Origin: Phaeobacter sp. B1627
GTDB lineage: Bacteria > Pseudomonadota > Alphaproteobacteria > Rhodobacterales > Rhodobacteraceae
Direction: 5' to 3'
Assembly (NCBI RefSeq): GCF_006265095.1
Contig: NZ_VCNK01000002.1
Coordinates: 1 to 64,000 of the forward strand
DNA: 64,000 nt
Position 1 is the stretch's first letter; each line of letters begins with the position of its first letter. The position numbers were made by a program, and so were the translations under genes. This document shows positions 37,209 to 47,014 of this stretch, one piece after another. The notes below the pieces were generated by a model. It saw only the letters and a program-made list of their open reading frames with translations. It was not told the DNA's origin and did not search any database.

Positions 37209-37691
37209 ATGATACAGAGTGTTCGCCATCCTTTTCGCCCGGCCAAAACGGCGCCGCTCATCGCGGTTGTCGGTGTTGTGGCGGTCTCTGCGCTGATGAC
37301 GTTCGGCACTGTCGACGCTGTTCTGGCCCAGACGACGCAGGGCGATAGCGAGGTGCCACAGGCGGAGGGTGACGGCAAGAGCCTGATGGAGCGCGGGGCG
37401 GATCTCTTTCTCAGGGGGCTGCGCCGGGAAATGGAGCCGGCGCTGGAGGACGCGGCGCGGCTGTTCGCGGAGATCGGCCCCGCCCTGCGCGAGTTTCTGG
37501 CCGAGATGGGGCCTGCGTTGGCGGCTATTGCGGAGCAGGTCGAGGACTGGAGCCTCTATGAGCGGCCCGAGATCCTTGAGAACGGAGATATCATCATGCG
37601 CCGCAAGCGCCCGCTCCCGGACGCGCATCCACCTGCAGAAACGCCGCCCGGCGATCGGGGCGATCCGGGGGAGGGCAGCATCGAACTCTGA
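37209..37691 (+). CDS. Exported protein of unknown function
   Basis: A 160-residue exported protein. The N-terminus IQSVRHPFRPAKT is followed by a hydrophobic segment and a likely cleavage site near DAVLAQTT. The mature part is mostly helical, with LMERGADLFLRGLRREME and IGPALREFLAEMGPALAAI, then a YERPEILENGDIIMRRKR stretch. Similar Rhodobacterales proteins carry an AAA+ ATPase label in annotations as I recall, but no Walker motif is present here, so I leave the function open. GGGAGAG lies before the ATG at 37209, which is preferred to an upstream start in frame. Confidence 0.65.
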   Translation: MIQSVRHPFRPAKTAPLIAVVGVVAVSALMTFGTVDAVLAQTTQGDSEVPQAEGDGKSLMERGADLFLRGLRREMEPALEDAARLFAEIGPALREFLAEMGPALAAIAEQVEDWSLYERPEILENGDIIMRRKRPLPDAHPPAETPPGDRGDPGEGSIEL

Positions 37692-37795
37692 CCAGCGGGC
37701 GCACGAGGGTGCACTGGATCGCACTGGCCGCATCGGGGGAAGCAGGTGGTGCTCTGCGTCAGCAGAGGGCAGCCGCGCGGGGGGGGAGGGGCGGC

Positions 37796-39463
37796 TCAGC
37801 CCTCGGCCATCAGATCGCCGCGTTTGCCGTCGACCGTGACCCGAACGTCGGCATCCAGCGCGTTGACAAGCGACATCAGCCGGGCACGCGCAACCTCGCC
37901 AAACAGCGCCGTGCCGGATGCGGGCAGTTCCACATGCAGCAAGCGTTTGCGCGGCTGCCAGCGCAATGTCCCGATGTCGCGGTCCTCGCCGACCATCAGC
38001 ATCGCACCAAAACGCATGGCCTTGCCGAGGATTTCGGCTTCCTTTTGCTGCTCTGGCGCCAGCAGATCGTAGAGATGCTCGAAATGGGTGCCCTGGCGTT
38101 TGTTGCGGTAGCGATGCAGCAGCGCCAGACCGAGGAAAATACGCTCCGAATGTTTCAGCCCGCCCAGATTGGCGCGGGTGGCATTGTCGAAACAGACCTC
38201 GGCGCGGTAGTCGGGATGGGCCCGCCAGCTGACATCATGCAGAAGGCTCGCGGCCTTCACCAGCCGCATCTTGGCGTAGGGGCTGCCGGAAAACAGAGGT
38301 TTGACAAAGCCATAGAGCGTTTTGCCAAAGCCCGGCACCCGCGCGTCCTTGGCTTCGGCAAAGCGCGCCGCCTCAATCAGCGGATCCCGTTCGCGCAGCC
38401 GGTCCGGCATCTGTTCATACAGAAGCCCCTCGCGCAGACCATAGCTGGAGACGGCAATATCCTTGGGGCGGAACGTCTTGACCAGCCGCGACAGCACGTC
38501 GATGGCATAGGGCACCAGCGCCATCCGGGTGGAGGAAATCCCGCAATCGCTGCGCAGCTTGTCGAGATCGTTCTTCTCGATGAATTTCGCGGTCTCGCGC
38601 ACGTCCTTTGCCGTCATGCGGTATTCGTGCTGCACCGTCAGCGGGTAGCTGCGCCGCAGCATGTCAAGGCGCGCAATGGCCCGCCAGCTGCCACCGACCA
38701 GAAACAGCCGGTCGCGCTGATCGCCCATCTGGTCGCGCAGGGACAGCATGACCTCATCGATGTGCTTCTTGCGGCCCTGACGTCCGCCCTCGATTTCCTT
38801 GAGCTTGAGCGGCCCGAGGTTCGAGGTGACGCATTTGCCGACGATACCGCCCTGGATCTCTGCCAGCTCCATGGAGGAGCCGCCGATGTCACAGATCAGC
38901 CCGTAGGCACCGGGCCAGCCCAGCAACACCCCCTGCGCCGACAGGCGGGCCTCTTCCTCGCCGGTGATGACCCGGATGCGCAGCCCGGTGGCGGCTTCGA
39001 CCTCGGTGCAGAACTCCGGCCCGTCGTTGGCATCGCGCACCGCAGCGGTGGCCACCACATGCAGCTTGTCCGGCAAAAGACCATCCGCGAGGGCCTGAAA
39101 CCGCTGCAGCGCGGCCAGGGCGCGGGCCCGCCCCTTGGGATTGAGCTTGCCGGTTTCCGACAGGCCGGCCCCAAGGGCGCACATGATTTTCTCGTTGTAG
39201 AAATAGGCAGGGCTGCGCGCCGCGCCGTCAAAGATCACCAGCCGCACCGAGTTCGAACCCACATCCACCACCCCGATCCGCTCCAGCGCGCGGGCGTCGG
39301 GATCGTTGAAGAGCGGATGCCCGAAGGGACCCCAATCCTCTGCTGTGGCCGCGGGCTCTGCCGTCGGGGGAGGCAGGTCGGCGGCGCGTCCGTCCGCGGA
39401 ATCGCTGCCTGAATTCGGGCTGCCCGCTGCGGGCTCGGTCGGGGCTTCTGGCAGGATCGTCAT
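37796..39463 (-). CDS. ppx: Exopolyphosphatase / Ppx-GppA family phosphatase
   Basis: A 555-residue phosphatase of the actin-like ASKHA fold. After an 40-residue Pro/Ala-rich extension, the family blocks appear: GVVDVGSNSVRLVIFDG near 64-80, GEEEARLSAQGV near 168, DIGGSSMELA near 190 and the HD-like end region. It removes phosphate from polyphosphate chains or from pppGpp. In related bacteria it is often paired with polyphosphate kinase, but none is seen between this gene and hdaA, where only 160 bp separate them. ATG at 39463 is used, with the extension partly low complexity. Confidence 0.88.
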   Translation of the reverse strand: MTILPEAPTEPAAGSPNSGSDSADGRAADLPPPTAEPAATAEDWGPFGHPLFNDPDARALERIGVVDVGSNSVRLVIFDGAARSPAYFYNEKIMCALGAGLSETGKLNPKGRARALAALQRFQALADGLLPDKLHVVATAAVRDANDGPEFCTEVEAATGLRIRVITGEEEARLSAQGVLLGWPGAYGLICDIGGSSMELAEIQGGIVGKCVTSNLGPLKLKEIEGGRQGRKKHIDEVMLSLRDQMGDQRDRLFLVGGSWRAIARLDMLRRSYPLTVQHEYRMTAKDVRETAKFIEKNDLDKLRSDCGISSTRMALVPYAIDVLSRLVKTFRPKDIAVSSYGLREGLLYEQMPDRLRERDPLIEAARFAEAKDARVPGFGKTLYGFVKPLFSGSPYAKMRLVKAASLLHDVSWRAHPDYRAEVCFDNATRANLGGLKHSERIFLGLALLHRYRNKRQGTHFEHLYDLLAPEQQKEAEILGKAMRFGAMLMVGEDRDIGTLRWQPRKRLLHVELPASGTALFGEVARARLMSLVNALDADVRVTVDGKRGDLMAEG

Positions 39464-39623
39464 ACGGGCTCCGGACGTTTTGACTTTGGAAAGAATGGTC
39501 TATTGGATCGGTCAGGTCAATTCAGCAGAGGTGACCCAGGGAGAAATGCGTACCGCAAGGAGGGCAGGGGATGCGGGCCGCAAGGTGACTTGCAAGATGG
39601 GCAGGGGATGCGATCGCCGGGGC

Positions 39624-40331
39624 TCAGCCCTCCCGGCGGTCGGGTTTGCGGTCTTCGGTCTTGCGATCTGCGGCCATCATCTGGATCGCCAGCGCCCGCG
39701 ACAGGGTGCGGTGTTCGGCCAGCGCCAACCGGTCCAGCCGGTCCACCACCGCCTGTGCGGCGGCAAAGGATCTGTCCATCCGCCCAACCAGATAGGGGAT
39801 CACATCGGGTTTCGGCGTGATCTGACGGTCGTTGAACAGTTTTGCCAACACCACCGCCAGCAGCGCATCATCGGGGGGATCGAGGGCGGCGTGGGTGGCG
39901 GCCTGCACCCGGCTTTGCAGATCCGCAAGCCCGAGCCCCCAGAGATTCGGCGCAGGCCGGCCGGTCATCATCAGCCGGTGGCCATGGGTCAGAACCATAT
40001 TGTGGAGGTGAAACAGCGCCTTCTGCGCCGGGCCGTCTTCCGCGATCTCGGGCACGTCCTCGACCACCACCGGCCCTTTGGCGAGGCCGGGCACCGCCGC
40101 CTCGGTGAGGGTCTGCGCCGGGATCACCCGGGCGCCGCTGTCGCGGGCCCAGACATGGGCGAGGTGGGTCTTGCCCGAGCCCTTGGGGCCGGTCAGCACC
40201 AGCTTGCCCGAGGGCCAGGCGAAATTCATGTCAATCAGCGCCACCGCCATCGCGTTCGAGGGGGCCACAAAAAAGTCATCCCGCCCCAGCGCAGGTTTCG
40301 CCGGGAGATCAAAGCTCAGCTGTTCGGACAT
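39624..40331 (-). CDS. hdaA: DnaA-related protein HdaA
   Basis: A 235-residue protein. The short N-terminal motif QLSFDLP at 4-10 matches the beta-clamp binding site of Hda proteins, and the rest is a DnaA-type AAA+ core with Walker A GPKGSGKT at 48-55 and a Walker B-type VVVEDV near 90. Hda promotes ATP hydrolysis by DnaA after initiation, so limiting re-initiation. It lies immediately downstream of the AI-2E-type gene (11 bp apart), with ppx after it, a gene order common in alphaproteobacteria. Confidence 0.9.
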   Translation of the reverse strand: MSEQLSFDLPAKPALGRDDFFVAPSNAMAVALIDMNFAWPSGKLVLTGPKGSGKTHLAHVWARDSGARVIPAQTLTEAAVPGLAKGPVVVEDVPEIAEDGPAQKALFHLHNMVLTHGHRLMMTGRPAPNLWGLGLADLQSRVQAATHAALDPPDDALLAVVLAKLFNDRQITPKPDVIPYLVGRMDRSFAAAQAVVDRLDRLALAEHRTLSRALAIQMMAADRKTEDRKPDRREG

Positions 40332-40342
40332 TGTCGGTCTGC

Positions 40343-41470
40343 TTATTCCACATCTGCGCGGGACGGCGCGTCCCGGTGTGTCTGTCCCTGATAAAGACGA
40401 CTGTCCAGATACTGGTCCACGGCAAAACGTGCAACCACTCCGATTGCGGCCGCCACAGGCACCGCCACCAGCATGCCGACAAATCCGAACAATGCGCCAA
40501 ACACCGACAGCGCCAGCAACAGCCAGACCGGATGCAGCCCGACGGAATCGCCGACCAGCTTGGGGGTCAGGAAGTTGCCTTCGACGAACTGGCCAAGAAA
40601 GAAGATCCCCGCCACCAGCGCGATGCGGATCCAGTCGGTGCCCTGGCGGATCATCTCGCCGTCGGCACCCTCGAGCGCGCCCCAGAACTGAAACAGCGCC
40701 AGCCCGATGGCCAGCACGCCGCCGATGATCGACCCGAGATAGGGGATGAAGGTCACCAGCCCCGCGACAAACCCGACGGCGAGACCGAAGTTCAGCCCGA
40801 CGGCCATCAGCGCCACCGCATAATAGGTGCCGAGAATGACACAGACCGTGCCCATGCCACGGATGAACGACGACAGGACCTCGTCAATTTCACGCGCCAG
40901 CCGCCGGATGACGGGGGCATGATCGCGCGGCAGCAACGCGTCGATCCGGGTCACCATCCGGTCCCAGTCGACCAGCAGATAGACCGACACCACCGGCACG
41001 ATCACGATCAGCACCACAACATTCAAAAGCGACAGCGCGGAGCCGACAAAGGTCTGCAGCAGGGTCACGCTCTTGTCCTGCAGCATCTTCCACAGGCCGG
41101 ACAGGGCCTCGTTCATCTGGCTGCTGCCGTCAAACAGCGCGGGGAAGCGGTCCGTGGCAAAGGCGCGCAGATTGGCCCAGGCCTCGGGCAGGGTCTGCAC
41201 CAGATCGATGAGCTGGTTCACCAGCATCGGAATGATCAGCAGCAGGAACAGCAGGAATATCAAGACTGCGGCAACGGTGATCACCGCGGTCGCCCCCTCG
41301 CGGCTCAGGCCAGCGCGCTCCAGCCGGTCGGCCAGCGGGTCGATCATATAGGCGATGGCGCCGCCCAGGATGAAGGGCAGCAGCACATTGCCGAGCGCCC
41401 ACATCACCACGGAGAAGATCACCAGGGCGAGGCCCCAGTATGTCAGTTGCTTGCTGGCGGGCAGGGCCAT
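40343..41470 (-). CDS. AI-2E-family (PerM-like) transporter
   Basis: A 375-residue inner-membrane protein with eight or so hydrophobic segments. The core VVSVYLLVDWDRM near 170-182 and the VTFIPYLGSIIGGV loop near 255 match the AI-2E exporter family (PerM). Members have been linked to autoinducer-2 export, Na+/H+ exchange and membrane permease roles; the activity here is unknown. ATG at 41470 gives the usual N-terminus; an upstream open frame back to 41608 is low complexity. hdaA follows after 11 bp, so the two are probably cotranscribed. Confidence 0.88.
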   Translation of the reverse strand: MALPASKQLTYWGLALVIFSVVMWALGNVLLPFILGGAIAYMIDPLADRLERAGLSREGATAVITVAAVLIFLLFLLLIIPMLVNQLIDLVQTLPEAWANLRAFATDRFPALFDGSSQMNEALSGLWKMLQDKSVTLLQTFVGSALSLLNVVVLIVIVPVVSVYLLVDWDRMVTRIDALLPRDHAPVIRRLAREIDEVLSSFIRGMGTVCVILGTYYAVALMAVGLNFGLAVGFVAGLVTFIPYLGSIIGGVLAIGLALFQFWGALEGADGEMIRQGTDWIRIALVAGIFFLGQFVEGNFLTPKLVGDSVGLHPVWLLLALSVFGALFGFVGMLVAVPVAAAIGVVARFAVDQYLDSRLYQGQTHRDAPSRADVE

Positions 41471-41617
41471 GAGACAGCGACCTCGCTGATGTTGCGCAGG
41501 CCACGGGCCTGCAGGGAGGGGTGCCCCTGTGATCGCCCATAGGTCATGGAGTTGCAAGAGAGAGTTGACCTGCCCGTCGCGTGCATCAGGGAGCTGCGCC
41601 CGCAGCACATCAGGAGC

Positions 41618-41661
41618 GGCGCGGCATCAGGCAGGGAACGGCGCGGTATCAGGCAGGGAGC
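41618..41661. repeat. 22-bp tandem repeat, 2 units
   Basis: Two 22-bp units, at 41618-41639 and 41640-41661, differ at two positions, and a third diverged unit follows. They lie in the 225-nt gap between the AI-2E-type gene and the histidine kinase gene. Confidence 0.82.
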
Positions 41662-41695
41662 GGCGGCGGCCATCAGGGCGGAGCGGCGGCGGCGC

Positions 41696-43438
41696 TCAGC
41701 GGCGAGGCGAGAGCAGCGGCGTCAGCACCCGAAGCAGATCAGATTGACGCAGGGGCTTGGCCAGACAGCCATCAAACCCGGCCTCGCGGTATTCGCGGGT
41801 CTGTTCGGCAAAGGCGTTGCCGGTCACCGCCAGACAGAGCGCGTTATCGGCCGTTTCGGCACCGGAGCGACCGGTGCGAAACAGGTCCTGCAGCTGTTTG
41901 AGCACCTCGGTTCCGCTGAGCACCGGCATCTGAATATCCAGCATCAGCACATCATAGCAGGTGGCGACCGCGCGGCCATAGGCGTCGCCGCCATCCCGCG
42001 CCGTGTCGACGATCGCCCCCAAATGTTCCAGCATCTTGGTCAGAACCATACGGTTGGCGGCGCTGTCATCGGCGACCAGAACCCGCTTTCCGCGCAGCAA
42101 CTGCGGCAGGGAATCGCTGCGGCTGACCGGAGCCGCAGCGCGCGGCTTTTGGGGTTCGGTGATCGGCATCGGCAGGGTCAGATGAACGGTGGTGCCCTCG
42201 CCATAGCTGCTCTCGGCGCGGATGCGGCCGTTCATCAGCTCCACGATCTGCTGCACGATCGCCATCCCGAGGCCGGTGCCCCCCTTGTCGCGCGCGGTGA
42301 TCGCATCGGCCTGCACGAAGGGTTTGAACAAATGTTCCATTGCGTCCGGCGCAATGCCGCAGCCGCTGTCACGGATCTGGATCTGCAGCCCCTGCGGGCT
42401 GCCGCGCAGACAGAGCGTGACAGAGCCCGCATCGGTGAATTTGACCGCGTTGCTCAACAGGTTGCCGAGGACCTGCGCCAGGCGGAAACTGTCGCCCAGC
42501 CGCATTTCGCCCACCGGCACATCGACGAACCGGAGATTGAGATCCACGTTCTTGGCGGCGGCATTGGCGGAGAACAGCTTGGCCACGTCATGGACCATGT
42601 CGCGCAGATCAAAGGGGGCGGGGATCAGTTCCAGCTTGCCCGCGTCGATCTTGGCGATGTCGAGCGCATCGTTCAGCAACCGGTAGAGGTTCTGCGCCGA
42701 GCGGTTCACCGCCCGCAGCAGCTCGGTCTGATCCTGCGGCGGCGTGGCCGGTTGCGCCGCCCCCTGCATCAGCAGGTCCACCGAACCGATGATGCCATTG
42801 AGAGGCGTGCGGATTTCATGGCTCATATTGGCCAGCCAGGATTTCCGCGCCTCCGCATCCTGGCGGGCCTGCGCCTCCGCCGTGCGGGCCTGATGAAGCG
42901 CCAGCCTGCAGCCGATGCGCTGGTCTACGCAGGTCGCGATCTGTTGCAGCCTCTGCAGGTCGCCGTCGCTCCAGTCGCGCGGACCGCTGTCAAGTACACA
43001 GAGGGCGCCGATCGGGGTGCCGTCGGCCAGGTGAACCGGTACGCCGAGGCCGGACAGGGATGTGGCAGCATCCGCATCCGTATCCGTATCTGAGCCGGAG
43101 CCGGATTGCGCGGTGAACAGGGTTGGCAGCAGGGCAGAGGGATGAATTCGACCGATCCGAACTGCGTCATCGGTGGCCAGGATATGGGCAAAGAAGATCC
43201 GCACCAGCGCCATCTGCAGCAGGTCAGCCTCGCGCCCGGCGGTGCCGACTGCGCTTTTGACGGCAATGCCATCGTCACTGCGCGCCGCGAAGGCCAGAAC
43301 CACCGTCGGCGCCTGCAAAACCTCGGCGGACAGGCCGGACAATGTGTCAAACACCGGATCTGGGTCGGCATCCAGGAGCCCAAGCTTCCGGATCAGAATA
43401 TCGATAGCATCTGGTCTCAGCGTGACTGAATGATTCAT
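41696..43438 (-). CDS. GAF-type hybrid histidine kinase with receiver domain
   Basis: A 580-residue soluble sensor kinase. Residues about 15-185 resemble a GAF domain, including PVHLADGTPIGALCVLD near 134-150 and an inserted Ser/Asp-rich stretch SGSGSDTDTDADA near 112-124. A short helical linker leads to HisKA with the phospho-acceptor His207 in MSHEIRTPLNG, then HATPase_c with GTGLGMAIV near 375, and a receiver at the end with Asp501 in MLDIQMP and Lys561. No membrane segment is seen, so the signal is cytosolic. No partner regulator gene is adjacent; phosphorelay to a separate protein is inferred. Confidence 0.9.
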   Translation of the reverse strand: MNHSVTLRPDAIDILIRKLGLLDADPDPVFDTLSGLSAEVLQAPTVVLAFAARSDDGIAVKSAVGTAGREADLLQMALVRIFFAHILATDDAVRIGRIHPSALLPTLFTAQSGSGSDTDTDADAATSLSGLGVPVHLADGTPIGALCVLDSGPRDWSDGDLQRLQQIATCVDQRIGCRLALHQARTAEAQARQDAEARKSWLANMSHEIRTPLNGIIGSVDLLMQGAAQPATPPQDQTELLRAVNRSAQNLYRLLNDALDIAKIDAGKLELIPAPFDLRDMVHDVAKLFSANAAAKNVDLNLRFVDVPVGEMRLGDSFRLAQVLGNLLSNAVKFTDAGSVTLCLRGSPQGLQIQIRDSGCGIAPDAMEHLFKPFVQADAITARDKGGTGLGMAIVQQIVELMNGRIRAESSYGEGTTVHLTLPMPITEPQKPRAAAPVSRSDSLPQLLRGKRVLVADDSAANRMVLTKMLEHLGAIVDTARDGGDAYGRAVATCYDVLMLDIQMPVLSGTEVLKQLQDLFRTGRSGAETADNALCLAVTGNAFAEQTREYREAGFDGCLAKPLRQSDLLRVLTPLLSPRR

Positions 43439-43965
43439 ATGGCAACCGGATCTGTCAAAGGTCAGAAATGGGGGCGAATTAGTGTCGCGTCGGGACGGGC
43501 GTGACAGCGCAACACGGCTGCTGCGTTTGTCGAATTCTGTTCATTAAATACTCAAATTTCGGGTTAAAGTGGCAAAAAACTATGTTGAATTTAAGGCATT
43601 TTAAGAGTGCTTTGCGGAGCTTTATTGCCCGCTTTGCGCTTCTACCCCGCCTGCGGATCCCAGGCTATGAGGTAGATCGCCTTTTTCCTAGTTTGCCGGA
43701 GTGCGCGCTGGTTCGCCCTCATATATTCTGGCTTGCCTTGGGTTGACCTGGGTTGACGTGGGTTGACCTGGCGCGTCCGACTGGTGGCCACGTCAGGACC
43801 TTGAACGGAGCGGCCTCAACAGCTGCCCCAACACGGGCCTCAACACTGGCCTAAAAACTGGTGCCGAAACCGGCCCGCGCCTTGGATCAAAACAACGGCC
43901 TGCGGACAGGTGGCAGAACAGGTGGCTGAACAGGCGGCGGGGGCGGAAAATCCGGCAGCTCCTGT
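43439..43965. other. AT-richer gap with short repeats
   Basis: I see no trustworthy gene in this 527-nt gap. Its left part (about 43520-43640) is unusually AT-rich for the window. Three 10-bp units GGTTGACCTG or close forms occur at 43741-43770, and looser repeats of GGCCTCAACA type follow around 43810-43860. An 81-codon frame at 43501-43746 has poor composition and no ribosome site. Confidence 0.45.
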
Positions 43966-45330
43966 TCAGGCGATGCGCACGCCCTGTCGTTTCAATTCCG
44001 TCTGAACCTCTGAAATCGCCAGGGAATCGAGCGCGCAGTCAGCCTTGACCGAGAGGGCGGCGGCGATTCCCGCGCCCTGACCGGCCACGGCGCAGCAGGC
44101 CATGTTCCGGGTTGCCGCATGGGCGATCCGGTCGCCGCCGATGGCACGGCCGGTGACCAGCAGACCCTCGACCTGTTTCGGCAGCATGGCGCGATAGGGG
44201 ATCTGCATGTAGCGCCCGGTGGTGGGCAGGATCAGCACGCCGTAGCCGTCGATGAACTCCGGGTAGATGCCGATGCTGTCGTCGAAGCGGCCCTGCTCGC
44301 GGACATCTGCCTCGGTCATATTGTACTGCGCATCGAGCTTGCGGGTGTCGCGGATGCCGATGGTCATGCCGAAGTTGCGCAGCCGGGCGCCGCCGCAGCC
44401 GGGCGTATAGTACTTGAGCGCATTGATCGCATGCATCGCCTGTTTGCGGCCCTCGATCTCAAACCGGGTCATGCTGTCGGGGTCGGTGCCGTCGCAGCCT
44501 GCGAGATGCACCAGGTTCATATAGGTCATCTCGCCCGAGTCATGCACCGCGCCCCAGGTGCCGCCGATGGTGTTGAGATGCGCCGGGATCAGCCCGTCCT
44601 TCAGCGCCTGCGCAAAGGGTTTGGCGAGGAAGGGCGAGAACATGTCGTCCTCCTTGCCCGAGGTCTCCACCTGCCATTCGCCCGTGGACCAGTCCTTGTA
44701 GGTCTGGGGGTCGGCCTTGACGCCCTCCATGAATTTCTGCTTGTCGACGCCTGCGATGTGGAACATGACGCTGGCGGCCTGCATCTCCTCGACCGGAGTC
44801 TTGATCGTCGGCGCCCCCATCATCCGGGCGATATCCGCATCGCCGGTGGCGTCGATCACCCGTTTCGCCAGGATCGCCTCGCGGCCGGCCTTTGATTCCA
44901 CGATCACCCCGGTGATCCGCTTGCCCTCGCGGAGCGGCGCCACATACATGCGGTGCAGCATCGGGTGGATGCCTGCCTCCTCAATCAGCTGGTCGGCCAC
45001 CAGTTTGAACCCTTCGGCGTCCAGCTCGTAGGACAGCGACTGGCTTTCGGGCGTGGCCGCATCCATCGCCTTGGCGCGCTCCTCGAATTCCCAGCCGATG
45101 CCGCCGGCCTCCACCGTTTCCGCGTGGCGATACCAGGCAAAGCCCTCGACGCCGACGGCGGTAATATTGCCGCCGAAACAGCCGAACCGCTCCAGCAGCG
45201 TCACCGCGACACCGGTGCGGGCCGCCGCAAGCGCCGCCGCCAGCCCGCCGGGGCCGGAGCCGACCACTAGGACATCGGTCCGGTGAATGACATCAATCTC
45301 ACGCGCGGGTTCGGTGATCGTCTGGCTCAT
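43966..45330 (-). CDS. FAD-dependent oxidoreductase (FAD_oxidored type)
   Basis: A 454-residue flavoprotein. The binding motif GSGPGG is at about 23-28, with the ribose-binding Glu at the end of VTLLERFGCFGG. Later family marks include VIDATGDADIARMMGAP near 160-176, and LVTGRAIGGDRIAHA near 395 with AVAGQGAGIAAALS at the end. The layout matches the FAD_oxidored family (PF12831 type), whose substrates are mostly unknown. The upstream palindrome at 45374-45387 suggests dedicated regulation. Confidence 0.82.
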   Translation of the reverse strand: MSQTITEPAREIDVIHRTDVLVVGSGPGGLAAALAAARTGVAVTLLERFGCFGGNITAVGVEGFAWYRHAETVEAGGIGWEFEERAKAMDAATPESQSLSYELDAEGFKLVADQLIEEAGIHPMLHRMYVAPLREGKRITGVIVESKAGREAILAKRVIDATGDADIARMMGAPTIKTPVEEMQAASVMFHIAGVDKQKFMEGVKADPQTYKDWSTGEWQVETSGKEDDMFSPFLAKPFAQALKDGLIPAHLNTIGGTWGAVHDSGEMTYMNLVHLAGCDGTDPDSMTRFEIEGRKQAMHAINALKYYTPGCGGARLRNFGMTIGIRDTRKLDAQYNMTEADVREQGRFDDSIGIYPEFIDGYGVLILPTTGRYMQIPYRAMLPKQVEGLLVTGRAIGGDRIAHAATRNMACCAVAGQGAGIAAALSVKADCALDSLAISEVQTELKRQGVRIA

Positions 45331-45354
45331 CTGTGCGGCCTCCGGGGAAAACTC

Positions 45355-45387
45355 GAACCACGATGCGAAATCCTGAACCGTGGTTCA
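45355..45387. promoter_or_regulatory. Palindromic operator candidate upstream of the FAD oxidoreductase
   Basis: TGAACCGTGGTTCA at 45374-45387 has six-base arms around GT. A further GAACCACG at 45355-45362 forms an inverted repeat with CGTGGTTC at 45379-45386. The sites lie 25-57 nt before the flavoprotein start codon, suiting a repressor. The regulator is unknown. The rest of the 302-nt gap to proS holds irregular G-rich repeats at about 45430-45530. Confidence 0.5.
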
Positions 45388-45632
45388 AGTCTTGATTGCC
45401 GCCCGGGATTGCCACCTGACATTGCAGGGGGTCACAGGGGCACGGGGGCACCGGGGGAACAGGGGCGCACAGGGGGAGGCATACGGGCGGGGTGCATACG
45501 GGAGGCGCACGGGGGGGCGCATGGCGGTGCGCCGCGCAGGGTGCGGTCGGGTGCGGCGATGATCTCGGCTCTTGTCTGACCCAGCCACACCTTCTACACC
45601 GGGCCAAACCAATTTTACCGCACGGAGCCAAC

Positions 45633-46988
45633 ATGCGCCTGTCCCGCTATTTCCTGCCTGTCCTCAAGGAAACCCCTTCCGAGGCTCAGGTCGTCAGCCA
45701 TCGCTACATGCTGCGCGCCGGCATGATCAAACAGTCCGCCGCCGGGATTTATTCCTGGCTGCCGCTGGGGTTTCGCGTGCTGAAGAAGATCGAAGGCATC
45801 GTGCACGAAGAACAGATGCGCGCGGGTCATATCCCGATGCTGATGCCGACCATCCAGTCGGCGGATCTGTGGCGCGAGTCCGGGCGCTATGACGCCTATG
45901 GCGAGGAAATGCTGCGGATCAAGGACCGCCACGATCGCGACATGCTGTTCACGCCCACCGCCGAAGAGCTGATCACGGATGTGTTCCGCGCCAATGTCAG
46001 CAGCTACAAGGACCTGCCGCTGACGATGTATCAGATCCAGTGGAAATTCCGCGACGAGATCCGGCCGCGGTTCGGTGTGATGCGGGGGCGGGAATTCTAC
46101 ATGAAGGACGGCTATAACTTCGACCTCAGCAAAGAGGACGCGCTGCACGCCTACAACCGCCATCTGGTCAGCTACCTGCGCACCTATGAACGCATGGGGC
46201 TGCAGGCGATCCCCATGCGCGCCGACGGCGGGCCGATTGGCGGCGATTACACCCATGAATTCCTGGTGCTGGCCGACACCGGCGAGTCGGAGGTGTTTTA
46301 TGACAGCGCGGTGACCGACCTGACCTTTGGCGATCGTGACATCAACTATGATGACGTCGCGCAGTGCCAGGCGATCCTGGAGGAGTTCACCTCGAAATAC
46401 GCCCGCACCGACGAGACCCATGATGCGGCTCTGTTCGAGGCCGTTCCCGAGGAGCGCCGCCGTGTCGCACGCGGGATCGAAGTGGGCCAGATCTTCTATT
46501 TCGGCACCAAATATTCCGAGGCCCTGAATGCCACCGTCCAGACCGGCGATGGCGCGTCGGTTCCGGTGCATATGGGGTCGCACGGGATTGGTGTGTCGCG
46601 CCTGCTGGGGGCGATCATCGAGGCGAGCCACGACGACAAGGGCATCATCTGGCCCGAGGGGGTCACGCCGTTCCATTGCGGGATCGTCAATCTGAAGCAG
46701 GGCGACGGTGAGGCGGATGCCGCCTGCGAGCAGCTCTATGCGGCACTCACCGCGATCGGGTTGGAACCGCTTTATGATGACCGCAAGGAGCGGGCCGGTG
46801 CGAAGTTCGCAGGCATGGATCTGATCGGTCTGCCCTGGCGGATCACGGTGGGGCCGCGGGGCCTGAAAAACGGCGTCGTTGAGCTGACTTCCCGCCGGAC
46901 CGGCGAAAGCGAAGAGCTGAGCCCGGAAGAGGCGGTGAAGAAGATCGCCGCCATCTACGCCGCGCATCCGACACCGCGCGGCTTCTGA
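45633..46988 (+). CDS. proS: Prolyl-tRNA synthetase, short alphaproteobacterial type
   Basis: A 451-residue class II aminoacyl-tRNA synthetase that charges tRNA-Pro. Class motifs are evident: motif 1 around [18 protein letters not shown] near 53, motif 2 [19 protein letters not shown] near 132-150, and motif 3 [16 protein letters not shown] near 315-330. The anticodon-binding domain covers residues about 345-440. The editing insertion of long bacterial ProRS is absent, as in the short form of alphaproteobacteria. ATG at 45633 starts the standard [10 protein letters not shown]-terminus; frames open further upstream but there are only repeats. Confidence 0.97.
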   Translation: MRLSRYFLPVLKETPSEAQVVSHRYMLRAGMIKQSAAGIYSWLPLGFRVLKKIEGIVHEEQMRAGHIPMLMPTIQSADLWRESGRYDAYGEEMLRIKDRHDRDMLFTPTAEELITDVFRANVSSYKDLPLTMYQIQWKFRDEIRPRFGVMRGREFYMKDGYNFDLSKEDALHAYNRHLVSYLRTYERMGLQAIPMRADGGPIGGDYTHEFLVLADTGESEVFYDSAVTDLTFGDRDINYDDVAQCQAILEEFTSKYARTDETHDAALFEAVPEERRRVARGIEVGQIFYFGTKYSEALNATVQTGDGASVPVHMGSHGIGVSRLLGAIIEASHDDKGIIWPEGVTPFHCGIVNLKQGDGEADAACEQLYAALTAIGLEPLYDDRKERAGAKFAGMDLIGLPWRITVGPRGLKNGVVELTSRRTGESEELSPEEAVKKIAAIYAAHPTPRGF

Positions 46989-47014
46989 GCGCCTGAGATC
47001 TGCGACCGGTGGCT

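Noticed and set aside
43501-43746. 81-codon frame upstream of the histidine kinase
   Set aside because: No ribosome site and atypical composition; treated as non-coding.
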